Of a stretch of 15,229 nucleotides of DNA, positions 7,780 to 14,974 are shown piece by piece. Each line of letters opens with the position of its first letter. Position 1 is the stretch's first letter. Origin of the DNA: Flavobacterium psychrophilum. Lineage in GTDB: Bacteria; Bacteroidota; Bacteroidia; Flavobacteriales; Flavobacteriaceae. The position numbers were made by a program, and so were the translations under genes. The notes beneath the pieces were generated by a model. That model did no database searches. It was given only the letters and a program-made list of their open reading frames with translations, and had not been told where the DNA came from. The stretch spans positions 1 through 15,229 of the forward strand of contig CAMCTL010000071.1 in the NCBI GenBank assembly GCA_945878515.1, written 5' to 3'.

Positions 7780-8073
7780 GTTTATTTAATTGATTGTTAA
7801 TATTTAATTTATTAATGAAAATATAGTCTAATACTGTCGTATAAAAAAAGAACCTTTCCTCTAATTATAATTCATTTTATTATTTTGCAAATATAAATTA
7901 TTTAATTATAAATATTTCTTACTAGAGGAATACTTTTTATTTATTTTACAAATGTAAGTAAAAAGAATAATATTACCATTTAACAGTTAGATTTGATACC
8001 GAATGTTTGGCAAAAAATACCCAAATTTTGTAAATGGCGATATTTGTTTTAACTTGAATTTGATATTAGCCAT
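7780..8073. other. Intergenic spacer between the two porin genes
   Basis: Between the copy 1 start (7779) and the copy 2 terminator (8074) there are 294 bp of very AT-rich DNA. I see no gene here on either strand. It holds candidate -7 boxes for copy 1 at 7888-7895 and 7949-7956, and an 8-bp inverted repeat, TTCCTCTA (7856-7863) with TAGAGGAA (7923-7930), flanking the nearer box. Confidence 0.6.
7888..7895 (-). promoter_or_regulatory. -7 element for OmpA copy 1
   Basis: The minus strand reads TATATTTG, an exact TAnnTTTG match. Transcription from here would give a leader of about 100 nt before the ATG at 7779. No -33 TTTG stands at the usual distance. A second exact match, TACATTTG, occurs at 7949-7956 and would give a leader of about 165 nt, so which one is used is unclear. 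Confidence 0.42.
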
Positions 8074-8102
8074 AAAAAAGCCACTCGGTTAAGAATGGCT
8101 TT
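8074..8102 (-). terminator. Rho-independent terminator after the second OmpA gene
   Basis: Arms 8093-8102 and 8077-8086 form a 10-bp stem around a 6-nt loop (8087-8092), followed on the minus strand by a six-T tract (8079-8074). One pair is a G-U wobble in minus-strand RNA only. It lies 31 bp after the stop of the gene at 8134. Its sequence matches the copy 1 terminator at 24 of 28 aligned bases. Confidence 0.85.
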
Positions 8103-8133
8103 AAGTAATCATATCAAATAATATATATTGAAA

Positions 8134-9594
8134 TTATTTTACAACGTCAGCTGGTTTAACTTCTGTTCTTCTATTTTTTGCTTTACCAGCACTAGTTTTA
8201 TTAGATCCAACTGGCTTAGTCTCTCCAAAACCAATTGCATTAATATTCTCTGCTTTTACACCTTTTTCAATTAAAAAGTTTCTAACGGCGTTAGCTCGAT
8301 CTTCAGAAAGTTTTTGGTTAGCGACATTTGAACCGTCACTATCAGTATGTCCTTCTACTACAAATTTATTATTTGGATAAGCTGAAAGGATCTCTGTAAT
8401 TCCACCCAGACTAGCTCCAGTTGAAGCATCACCATTCTTGAAAGTTGCTTTTCCAGGATTAAAAAATATTGATCTAGCTTGAATTTTCAACTTTTCAATC
8501 ACTTCTTTAGTGATTATAACAACAGGCTCTTCTGGACAACCTTTGTTACTAGCAAGACCTGCAACGGTAGGACAATCATCATCTTTATCTACAACACCAT
8601 CCTTATCAGAATCTAGAATGGGACATCCTCCATTAGACTTAGGTCCAACTTCTTTAGGACATTTGTCGTCCTTATCTGCAATTCCATCGCCATCAGTGTC
8701 AGGACATCCTTTAAAAGATAATAAACCTGCAACATCTGGACAAGCATCGTCTTTGTCGGCAATTTTATCGCCATCTTTATCAGGACAACCATTTAAACTG
8801 GCTAAACCAAATTCAGTTGGACACGAATCGCTTCCATCAATAATACCGTCTCCATCAGTATCAGGACAACCATTAAATTGTTTCAAACCAGCAACTTCTG
8901 GACAAGCATCGTTTTTATCGTAAATACCATCTCCGTCAGTGTCTTTTCCTCCGAATTGGAAAGTAATACCTAAAGAATGTTGAAAATGGCTTGGCTCGCT
9001 AGGAATTTTTACATCACTAGAACTTCGATCGCCACCTATAAGTTGGCCAGCCTTATATGTTGACTCTAGTGCTAAACCAATATTTTTAGTTAACCAAAAA
9101 GTTACACCCAAACCTGGATTAAAAGTTGGATAACCATTGGCTCCGAACATTGTGTAACCTGCCCCAAGACGTAACGATGGATCAACTGTTTTTGAACTAA
9201 TTAAAGACATAAAACTGTATCGTACATTTGCATCGACAGCGTAGTACATCAAATCTCCTGGATTTGTAACAACAAAATCAGATTTACCTGCATCAAAATA
9301 AACGAATTTAGAAATTTTGTTTATTGACCCTTGAATTCCAACAGACAAATTATTCCCCACTGATCTTGCTAAGCTAGCGTACGACACTGAAGGAAGAATA
9401 TTCCAATTTGTATTTACCCTAAAAGGTTGAGAAACTACTGTTTCAAATGTACTTGTAGGATTGTCTGCGCCAGCTCTAGTGTCAACTGCATTTACTCCAA
9501 ATGAAAATGCCCATGGATTGTCGCTATTTTGTGCGTGAGAGCTTAGCGCTAGCACCATCAATACAGCAAATAAAAATTTGTTTAAATGTTTCAT
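8134..9594 (-). CDS. OmpA-family outer-membrane porin with thrombospondin type-3 repeats (copy 2)
   Basis: A 486-residue paralogue of the gene at 6325-7779 with the same plan. There is a signal peptide with probable cleavage after SHA (21/22), a beta-barrel to about residue 216 ending in GITFQFGG, five TSP3 repeats (218-354), and an OmpA peptidoglycan-binding domain (about 368-478) with GHTDSDG (415-421), EDRANAVRNFL (Arg433) and GFGETKP. The linker before the OmpA domain differs from copy 1 (EEPVVIITKEVIEK here), and the OmpA domain itself is only roughly half identical, whereas the repeat block is almost unchanged. It has a well-formed promoter at 9634-9663 and its own terminator, so it can be expressed alone. 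Function is inferred as outer-membrane to cell-wall tethering and possibly diffusion pore activity. Confidence 0.95.
   Translation of the reverse strand: MKHLNKFLFAVLMVLALSSHAQNSDNPWAFSFGVNAVDTRAGADNPTSTFETVVSQPFRVNTNWNILPSVSYASLARSVGNNLSVGIQGSINKISKFVYFDAGKSDFVVTNPGDLMYYAVDANVRYSFMSLISSKTVDPSLRLGAGYTMFGANGYPTFNPGLGVTFWLTKNIGLALESTYKAGQLIGGDRSSSDVKIPSEPSHFQHSLGITFQFGGKDTDGDGIYDKNDACPEVAGLKQFNGCPDTDGDGIIDGSDSCPTEFGLASLNGCPDKDGDKIADKDDACPDVAGLLSFKGCPDTDGDGIADKDDKCPKEVGPKSNGGCPILDSDKDGVVDKDDDCPTVAGLASNKGCPEEPVVIITKEVIEKLKIQARSIFFNPGKATFKNGDASTGASLGGITEILSAYPNNKFVVEGHTDSDGSNVANQKLSEDRANAVRNFLIEKGVKAENINAIGFGETKPVGSNKTSAGKAKNRRTEVKPADVVK
8533..8943 (-). repeat. TSP3 repeat block of OmpA copy 2 (near-duplicate of 6700-7110)
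   Basis: Encodes residues 218-354, five TSP3 units matching copy 1 at 131 of 137 residues. Long exact DNA matches, such as the 41 bp at 8783-8823 against 6950-6990, make this pair a likely substrate for homologous recombination. Confidence 0.9.
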
Positions 9595-9633
9595 AGTTAG
9601 TGTTTTTAGTTACGTTTTAGTTAATTTTAATTA

Positions 9634-9663
9634 CAAAAGTAGTGGTAATTTTTTAAAAACAAA
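9634..9663 (-). promoter_or_regulatory. Promoter of OmpA copy 2
   Basis: On the minus strand TTTG (9663-9660) is followed after 18 nt by TACTTTTG (9641-9634), an exact fit to the Bacteroidota -33/-7 pattern. The predicted start near 9627 gives a leader of about 33 nt before the ATG at 9594. This is the best promoter in the window. Confidence 0.7.
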
Positions 9664-10131
9664 ATAAAAAAATATAAAAAGAACTAAAATAGACAATTAC
9701 GTAAAATTTGGGTCAAATAAAGACAAGATTAAAGATTGCGTAGCCAATTATTCACTATTTTTCAAAACCACATTCCAATTTCATTTTGAAAAAGTCTTCA
9801 ACAGTGGTTAAATAAATATTGTGCTCTTTGGTTGACAGCATTGAATTTCTGTTTAGTTCATTGAAAACATATAATTTAACTAGGATAATCCGGAGGCAAT
9901 ATTCCAATGTAAATGATATCTTTTCAGACAAATAAACTAATATTGGTTAAAATCGAATTCGATGTAAATATTGATTCAATATTTCATAACTTTTTCAATA
10001 GTAAGGTAATATTTATACTAATTATTACAAAGTCAAAGAAACATCATATTTAATGATTGACCTTCTTCTTCATGTCAAAACTATAGTAATTTAAATACTT
10101 ATTTTAATTCTTTTTCAAACGCATTGGCTTT
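9664..10131. other. Gene-poor spacer between OmpA copy 2 and the AddA-like gene
   Basis: About 470 bp of AT-rich sequence. Apart from one small open frame on the minus strand (9755-9931), I see no gene, RNA gene, terminator or insertion-sequence end. No clear terminator follows the AddA-like gene, whose stop is at 10132. Confidence 0.55.
9755..9931 (-). pseudogene. Small open frame or gene remnant, unrecognised
   Basis: A 58-residue frame begins at a TTG (9929-9931), reads MSEKISFTLEYCLRIILVKL at its start, and ends in KMKLECGFEK with TAG at 9755-9757. The middle includes FNELNRNSMLSTKEH. The frame stays open for five further codons upstream before a TAA. There is no ATG at the start, no Shine-Dalgarno and no convincing promoter. 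The composition looks protein-like (amphipathic, mixed charge), yet in DNA this AT-rich a frame of this length can arise by chance. I do not recognise a family. It could be a short gene, the 3' remnant of a decayed gene, or chance. Confidence 0.25.
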
Positions 10132-13100
10132 CTAAAAATTCAACACTTTGATTTCTTCGCCGATGTATACCAGCGATTTTGTATTGACTTTATAACCCAT
10201 CAATTCAATCGCATTTTGGTAATTTTCTAATTGTATTTGGTAGTTCGGATTGTGAGTTCCCGTTTTGTAATCCAATAGATAAATTTCCTTATTTTTGTTC
10301 AAAACCATTCGGTCTGGTTTGATGGTTTTACCTTCTTTTTGAATAATTGTTTGCTCATTCAAAACTTCATTTTCTCCTTCAAAATAAATGGAAAGTTCAG
10401 AATGATTGACAATTTCCTGAATTGTTTTATAGACCAGATCCTTTTGATTTATGTTAATTAGCCCACTTTTGACCGCTTTAGTTATGGACAAATCGACATC
10501 GGCTTTGGTTTTTACATAAGATAAGATTTCATGAACTACATTCCCATATTCTATGGCTTCTTGTCGATGCGTGCCCCACATTACCGATTCACGTTGGGCA
10601 ATTTTGATATTTTTTGGATTGATAACTTCATTAACAGACTGAATTACATTAAAATCATTAGAAAAAGTACTTTCATAAGATAATTTAGCTGGATTTCCAA
10701 AGTCGTACTCTAATATATTTTCGTCAAATACACCTTTATTATCCAAATAATTGACAAAAAAAGTGGACATATTATTCTTTCTCGCCAAACCTTTGGAGTC
10801 TAAATTCATATTCGATATCACATACAATTGCTCTTCAGCACGAGTCAAAGCCACGTATAAAACATTGATATTATCCAACAATTCTTCTTGCGATTTTTGA
10901 ACATAAACTGATTTTGCCGTTGCTCCAAAACCTTCCACGGCTTTGCTATTGTCCACCAAAACTTTAGGCAAACCAAAATCATCTACTTCAGCATCAATCC
11001 ATAATTTATCTTTTGGACTGCGACTGTAATCTTCATCGGCGAAAGGCATAATTACAACTGGAAATTCTAATCCTTTCGATTTGTGAATGGTCATAATTCG
11101 AACTGCATTTTTTCCTTCTGGCGATGGAATACTGAATTTCTCGGCATTTTTATCCCAATAATTCAAGAAATCCGAAATTCCTGCTTGATTGCGAATGTCT
11201 CGTTCCAAAACTATGTCCAAGAAATATTGAATATAAGCATTACCGTTTTGGGAATTCAAGAATTTTGACACAATAAGCTCAACCGATTCATAAAGTGACT
11301 TTTTTCTAATGTCTTGAAAAGAAAGCGAAATATCAAAATTCGTTAACCAATTTTCGAAGTCAGTTTCCTGTTTTTTATCCATTCCTTGAGCGATAAAATC
11401 GTGTATAGGCAATTGATCCTGAATGTGTTTAGCAACATAATGAAGGAAATGCGCTTTGGCTTCTAAATCGGAACTGTTTTTTAAATATTTCAATAAATGA
11501 ATGATGAATCGCACTTCGGTGGCGTTTTGAATCATCAAGGTTTCCGATGATAAAAGCGGAATTCCTTGTTCGGTCAGATAATTGGCAACCGCAATTCCGT
11601 GACTGCGTTTTCGGGTTAAAATAACAATATCTTTGAGCTCAAATCCTTGTTTTTGAACTTTCTGAATCGTGTTTAAAGTCGCCAATAAATATAATTCCGT
11701 TTTGTCCAAAGCTTCTTCTTCATCTTCGGATTCTTCTACTTTTGGAATAAATGTAATATTTACATAACCACCGGTTTTTGCATTCGTTTTTTGGTGGCTG
11801 TGGCTTTGGTATAAATCTTTATAATCTTCGTGTTCGAATTCATTGGACAAGAATTGAAAAAACTCATTGTTGAATTCGATTATTTGCGAATACGAACGGT
11901 AATTTTTGTCTAAATGTTCTAAAACTTTCTCGGGATTATTAAACGGATTATGATCTTTACTCAACTCGATAAACTGCTCGGCTTTTCCGCCACGCCAGCG
12001 GTAAATGGATTGTTTTGGATCGCCCACAATCATCAAAGTTCCTTTTTCGCCATCAATTTCGCTGGATGTGGCATTGTCAATCAGCGGAATCAAATTTTGC
12101 CATTGCATTTCGGAAGTGTCCTGAAATTCATCGATGAAAAAATGACGGTAGCGCTCGCCCAACCTTTCATATATAAAAGGAGCGGGTTGATTTTGAATTT
12201 CACGGTGAATTATAGCGTTGAATTCCGAAATGGAAAGCACGTTTTGTTCTTCTTGAATTTTAGCCAATTCATTGCTGACGGTATTTAGCAACGATAATGG
12301 TGTTATGTTTTTCAAAAATGCTTTGTAGAAATCCCGTTTTTCGAAATTTTTATAAACAATGTCAAGAATTTGCAATAGTTTGGGGATAATATTTTCGATA
12401 ATTGCAGTGTCCTTAGCAGTTTTATTGATGGAAATATCCTCAAATTCTCGAAACCTTTTATTTTTCGGATTGAATTTTCCATCCACAATACTTTGAAGAT
12501 GATTTGGAAAAGTTCCTCTTGAAAAGGATTTTAAATCGATTCCGTTTTTTTCAATTAACAATAAAGCACTTTCAGCAATTGCTGTGTTTTCGTCTTCCAA
12601 AACTTTACAGACTTCCGTAAGTTTGTTTTTTATTTCGACAAATTCGGTAATGGATTTGTCTTGAAAATGAGTGATTTCATTTCGATTGTTTTCGTTGAGC
12701 ACCAAACGACCTGTATCAAGAATTTCTCTGGAAATGTCCCAAGATTTATCGTCATCGGTTTTTTCCATCGTGAAATCGATGAGCAATTTGGTTAACGTTT
12801 CGTCTTCTCCAGCTTGTGCAATAATGGCATCAACGGCTTCAACGAGTAAATTTTCGGTGTCTAAAGTCACTTCGAAAGTCATTGGCAAACCCAAATCATG
12901 AGCAAAAGCCCGAATCACTTTGTGCGTAAATTTATCAATCGTGGAAATATCAAAAGCAGCATAATTGTGAATGATATGCTTGATAATTTGCTGCGATTTG
13001 GTTTTGATTTGAATGATGGAAAGTTCGGTTTCTTTTGCCAAATTTTGCATTAAATCCTGAGCTTTTTGGCTGGGTTCGTCTTTTGCAAACTCAGATAAAT

Positions 13101-13281
13101 TGCCTACAATCCTAGTTTTCATTTCGTGAACCGCTTTGTTGGTAAACGTAATGGCGAGAATGTTGCGATAGGCATCATTTTTATTGGCAACGAGAATAAT
13201 TTTTAGGTATTCTTTGACGAGCGCATACGTTTTTCCAGAACCTGCCGATGCGTCGTATATGGAGAATGAAGGTCTTTGCAT
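10132..13281 (-). CDS. AddA/RecB-like UvrD helicase-nuclease
   Basis: A 1049-residue superfamily 1A helicase fused to a C-terminal nuclease, cytoplasmic, for processing double-strand DNA ends. All helicase motifs are visible: Walker A ASAGSGKT (11-18), motif Ia ITFTNKA (44-50), Walker B FFIDEFQDTS (381-390), motif III VGDPKQSIYRWRG (419-431), motif IV NYRS (460-463), motif V IMTIHKSKGLEFPVVI (729-744) and motif VI LYVALTRAEEQLYV (808-821, Arg814). The nuclease has NVVHEIL (His917), KPDRM (Asp990) and LLDYKTG (Asp1004, Lys1006), so both activities look intact. It is the expected partner of the AddB-like protein at 3493-6255, but two porin genes lie between them. The ATG at 13281 directly precedes the conserved N-terminal strand, and a plausible promoter lies just upstream. 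Confidence 0.94.
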   Translation of the reverse strand: MQRPSFSIYDASAGSGKTYALVKEYLKIILVANKNDAYRNILAITFTNKAVHEMKTRIVGNLSEFAKDEPSQKAQDLMQNLAKETELSIIQIKTKSQQIIKHIIHNYAAFDISTIDKFTHKVIRAFAHDLGLPMTFEVTLDTENLLVEAVDAIIAQAGEDETLTKLLIDFTMEKTDDDKSWDISREILDTGRLVLNENNRNEITHFQDKSITEFVEIKNKLTEVCKVLEDENTAIAESALLLIEKNGIDLKSFSRGTFPNHLQSIVDGKFNPKNKRFREFEDISINKTAKDTAIIENIIPKLLQILDIVYKNFEKRDFYKAFLKNITPLSLLNTVSNELAKIQEEQNVLSISEFNAIIHREIQNQPAPFIYERLGERYRHFFIDEFQDTSEMQWQNLIPLIDNATSSEIDGEKGTLMIVGDPKQSIYRWRGGKAEQFIELSKDHNPFNNPEKVLEHLDKNYRSYSQIIEFNNEFFQFLSNEFEHEDYKDLYQSHSHQKTNAKTGGYVNITFIPKVEESEDEEEALDKTELYLLATLNTIQKVQKQGFELKDIVILTRKRSHGIAVANYLTEQGIPLLSSETLMIQNATEVRFIIHLLKYLKNSSDLEAKAHFLHYVAKHIQDQLPIHDFIAQGMDKKQETDFENWLTNFDISLSFQDIRKKSLYESVELIVSKFLNSQNGNAYIQYFLDIVLERDIRNQAGISDFLNYWDKNAEKFSIPSPEGKNAVRIMTIHKSKGLEFPVVIMPFADEDYSRSPKDKLWIDAEVDDFGLPKVLVDNSKAVEGFGATAKSVYVQKSQEELLDNINVLYVALTRAEEQLYVISNMNLDSKGLARKNNMSTFFVNYLDNKGVFDENILEYDFGNPAKLSYESTFSNDFNVIQSVNEVINPKNIKIAQRESVMWGTHRQEAIEYGNVVHEILSYVKTKADVDLSITKAVKSGLININQKDLVYKTIQEIVNHSELSIYFEGENEVLNEQTIIQKEGKTIKPDRMVLNKNKEIYLLDYKTGTHNPNYQIQLENYQNAIELMGYKVNTKSLVYIGEEIKVLNF

Positions 13282-13304
13282 TTTGATTTTTGTTTAATCA
13301 GCTT

Positions 13305-13335
13305 TAAATGTAATACAAACATTCCTAACTTTCAA
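13305..13335 (-). promoter_or_regulatory. Probable promoter of the AddA-like gene
   Basis: On the minus strand TTG (13335-13333) is followed after 20 nt by TACATTTA (13312-13305), 7 of 8 to TAnnTTTG. A start near 13298 gives a leader of about 17 nt before the ATG at 13281. Confidence 0.48.
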
Positions 13336-13375
13336 TTGTTTTTAAATCTTAATCTTGGAAGCCAATACATTCAAC

Positions 13376-13402
13376 AAAAAAACCTCCAGCTAAAGCTGGA
13401 GG
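13376..13402 (-). terminator. Strong terminator after the HsdR_N-domain gene
   Basis: CCTCCAGC (13383-13390) and GCTGGAGG (13395-13402) form a perfect GC-rich 8-bp stem with a TAAA loop. On the minus strand seven T follow (13382-13376). It ends the gene at 13434-14501 and insulates the downstream AddA-like gene from it. Confidence 0.93.
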
Positions 13403-13433
13403 CAATCGAAAATATTTGAATAAATACATCTTT

Positions 13434-14501
13434 TTACCTTTCGTATATTTCAATAGTCTTCAAAAGTGCTTCTGAATATTTAAAAATATCATCTAAGGAT
13501 TCTATTTCATTTTTTGTTTCTTTTTTGTTTTCATCGAACAATCCAATGAATTTTTTCCCTCCATTTAAATACAATCTACAAACTACTTTTCGATTATTAT
13601 CATCTAGGAAAATTGCAAAATAAGATTGTGCATCGCGATAAGTTACTCTTGATGCTGGAATCTTTTGTCGCAAGATAGTTTTCACTATCAAAAACCCTTC
13701 TAGTTCTTCGGCAGTTGTAATTATTTTGCTAATATCTTCGAGATTTTGTACCGCTGAAGTTTCGACATTGTTGTCAATTTTACTTTTTTCGTCTTCCTTT
13801 AATAAAGCAGTTTTTAATCTATCGGTAATTAAATCACTGATATAATGTTGAATAGATTTTTTGGTCAATTCCGTGAATTGTTCTAATATTTTTGCGGTTA
13901 CCACACTTGGATAAACTTGTTTGGCAAAATGTTTTACAAATTCCGGAGACGGTTCTGTCAATTCTTTGCTAAGCAAATGTTTGAGTTCGTTCATAAATTT
14001 CATTTCACTGGCAGTATTTACAATACTTTCAGCATCGAAGTTGGCTTTATGAAATTTTTTCAATTCTTCAATTTGGTTGTCTTTAATTTCGGTAATATTA
14101 AATTCTAAAAATGGTTTTTCGTCCATTCTGTTTGGCATTACTAAATCAGAATAAAATCTGTAAACAATTCCGTTTGTCAACAAACCGAACTTAGCTTTTG
14201 AAACGTGAAAGTACCGCAAAAGCTGGCCATCGTGAACATTCAAATTTTGTCGCCAGTCTTTACATTCAACTAAAATTGTTGGATTTCCATCTTTGAAAAT
14301 TGCATAATCAATTTTCTCACCTTTCTTAATTCCAATGTCGGCAATAAATTCAGGAACAACTTCTAATGGATTAAAAACATCATAACCCAAACTTTGTAAA
14401 AAAGGCATAACAAATGCATTTTTTGTAGCTTCTTCAGTTTGAATGTTGTCTTTGTGTTTCGTTCGGTCAGCAATTAACTTAAGTTGATCTTTTAAATCCA
14501 T
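13434..14501 (-). CDS. Standalone type I restriction HsdR N-terminal-domain nuclease
   Basis: A 355-residue protein whose first 150 residues resemble the nuclease domain of type I restriction HsdR subunits. It has NAFVMPFLQSLGYDVFNP (28-45), then a PD-(D/E)XK-type active site with KIDYAIF (Asp65) and ILVECKDW (Glu79, Lys81), then QLLRYFHVSKAKFGLLTNG (93-111). It lacks the helicase motor of HsdR (which is far longer). The middle (150-260) is helical and charged, and the C-terminal part (about 265-350) holds a compact region with RDAQSYFAIFLDDNNRKVVC at 289-308. No HsdM or HsdS gene is present, so it is not a conventional type I system. Similar standalone proteins are widespread and uncharacterised; a role in defence is inferred. 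The divergent XRE gene shares its upstream region. The ATG at 14501 is used. Confidence 0.87.
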   Translation of the reverse strand: MDLKDQLKLIADRTKHKDNIQTEEATKNAFVMPFLQSLGYDVFNPLEVVPEFIADIGIKKGEKIDYAIFKDGNPTILVECKDWRQNLNVHDGQLLRYFHVSKAKFGLLTNGIVYRFYSDLVMPNRMDEKPFLEFNITEIKDNQIEELKKFHKANFDAESIVNTASEMKFMNELKHLLSKELTEPSPEFVKHFAKQVYPSVVTAKILEQFTELTKKSIQHYISDLITDRLKTALLKEDEKSKIDNNVETSAVQNLEDISKIITTAEELEGFLIVKTILRQKIPASRVTYRDAQSYFAIFLDDNNRKVVCRLYLNGGKKFIGLFDENKKETKNEIESLDDIFKYSEALLKTIEIYER

Positions 14502-14561
14502 AATTTATTTTTTAGTTTGTTATTGTTTACATTTTAGGTTTGCTATCATTTTAAAAACATT

Positions 14562-14569
14562 CAAATTTA
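14562..14569 (-). promoter_or_regulatory. -7 element for the HsdR_N-domain gene
   Basis: The minus strand reads TAAATTTG, an exact TAnnTTTG match. It predicts a leader of about 54 nt before the ATG at 14501. No good -33 TTTG was found at normal spacing, which would fit a promoter needing an activator, though this is only inference. Confidence 0.42.
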
Positions 14570-14627
14570 TCTAATGGAAATCGTATTACTTTACGGCTTT
14601 CCACATTTGGACAAAATATTTTTTTAG

Positions 14628-14643
14628 TTATCATTTACGATAA
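14628..14643. promoter_or_regulatory. Putative XRE operator, site 1
   Basis: TTATCATTTACGATAA is an imperfect palindrome with arms TTATC and GATAA, extended to GTTATC...GATAAC by the flanking bases. It is the exact reverse complement of site 2 at 14676-14691. It lies roughly where the -33 region of the XRE promoter would be. Binding by the adjacent XRE protein is inferred from position and symmetry. Confidence 0.6.
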
Positions 14644-14675
14644 CCGCATTAAGCAAATATATAACAAATTTTGAC

Positions 14676-14691
14676 TTATCGTAAATGATAA
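14676..14691. promoter_or_regulatory. Putative XRE operator, site 2
   Basis: TTATCGTAAATGATAA is the exact reverse complement of site 1, with centres 48 bp apart. It ends 7 bp before the XRE start codon and would cover the transcription start if the -7-like AAATTTTG at 14666-14673 is used, as expected for autorepression. Confidence 0.6.
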
Positions 14692-14698
14692 TTAAAGT

Positions 14699-14917
14699 TT
14701 GGAAGAATCAATACAAATACAAGTTGGCAAACAAATTCAGAAGATCCGAAAAGAGAAAAATATCTCTCAACAGGATTTGGCTGCCAAATGTAACTTTGAG
14801 AAAAGTAATATGTCCAGATTAGAAGCCGGTAGGTCAAATGCAACGCTTTCAACGCTGGAAATAGTGTCAAAAGCATTGGACATAAACGTAATAGAATTAT
14901 TTAAGTTTTATGATTAG
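14699..14917 (+). CDS. XRE-family helix-turn-helix regulator
   Basis: A 72-residue single-domain Cro/C1-type protein. The helix-turn-helix is clear: ISQQDLAAKCNF (22-33) then EKSNMSRLEAGRSNATLSTL (34-53), with the conserved SRLE-G-pattern of the recognition region, and a final amphipathic helix ending ELFKFYD. The start must be the TTG at 14699-14701: an in-frame TAA stands two codons before it, no ATG precedes the domain, and the residues between TTG and the helix match typical family length. Small XRE proteins of this kind include controller proteins of restriction systems, and the divergent HsdR_N gene supports a similar role. Two inverted 16-bp sites lie immediately upstream. Confidence 0.9.
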   Translation: MEESIQIQVGKQIQKIRKEKNISQQDLAAKCNFEKSNMSRLEAGRSNATLSTLEIVSKALDINVIELFKFYD

Positions 14918-14974
14918 AAGTTTTTAAAACTAATTAATTTTTCAAAAAAACTAAATTTCTTCTTTTCCCGAATA

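Noticed and set aside
6575..8923. Long plus-strand frames opposite the TSP3 repeats of both porins, with Ser/Pro-rich products
   Set aside because: They are antisense shadows produced by the repetitive Asp/Gly/Cys-Pro codons; they occur at equivalent positions in both paralogues and have no start signals.
6700..8943. Regular repeats as a CRISPR array
   Set aside because: The repeats are in frame within porin genes, degenerate at DNA level, encode TSP3 units, and have no unique spacers.
9664..10131. Insertion-sequence remnant in the gene-poor spacer
   Set aside because: No terminal inverted repeats, target duplication or transposase motif could be seen.
13434..14501. A complete type I restriction-modification system
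   Set aside because: No HsdM or HsdS and no helicase motor are present; only the HsdR N-terminal nuclease domain is recognisable.
14676..14876. Minus-strand frame opposite the XRE gene
   Set aside because: The XRE frame has a clear helix-turn-helix; the opposite frame has no family features and overlaps the operator.
14919..14931. AGTTTTTAAAACT after the XRE gene as a terminator
   Set aside because: The palindrome leaves almost no loop and has no GC in the stem, so a stable hairpin is doubtful.
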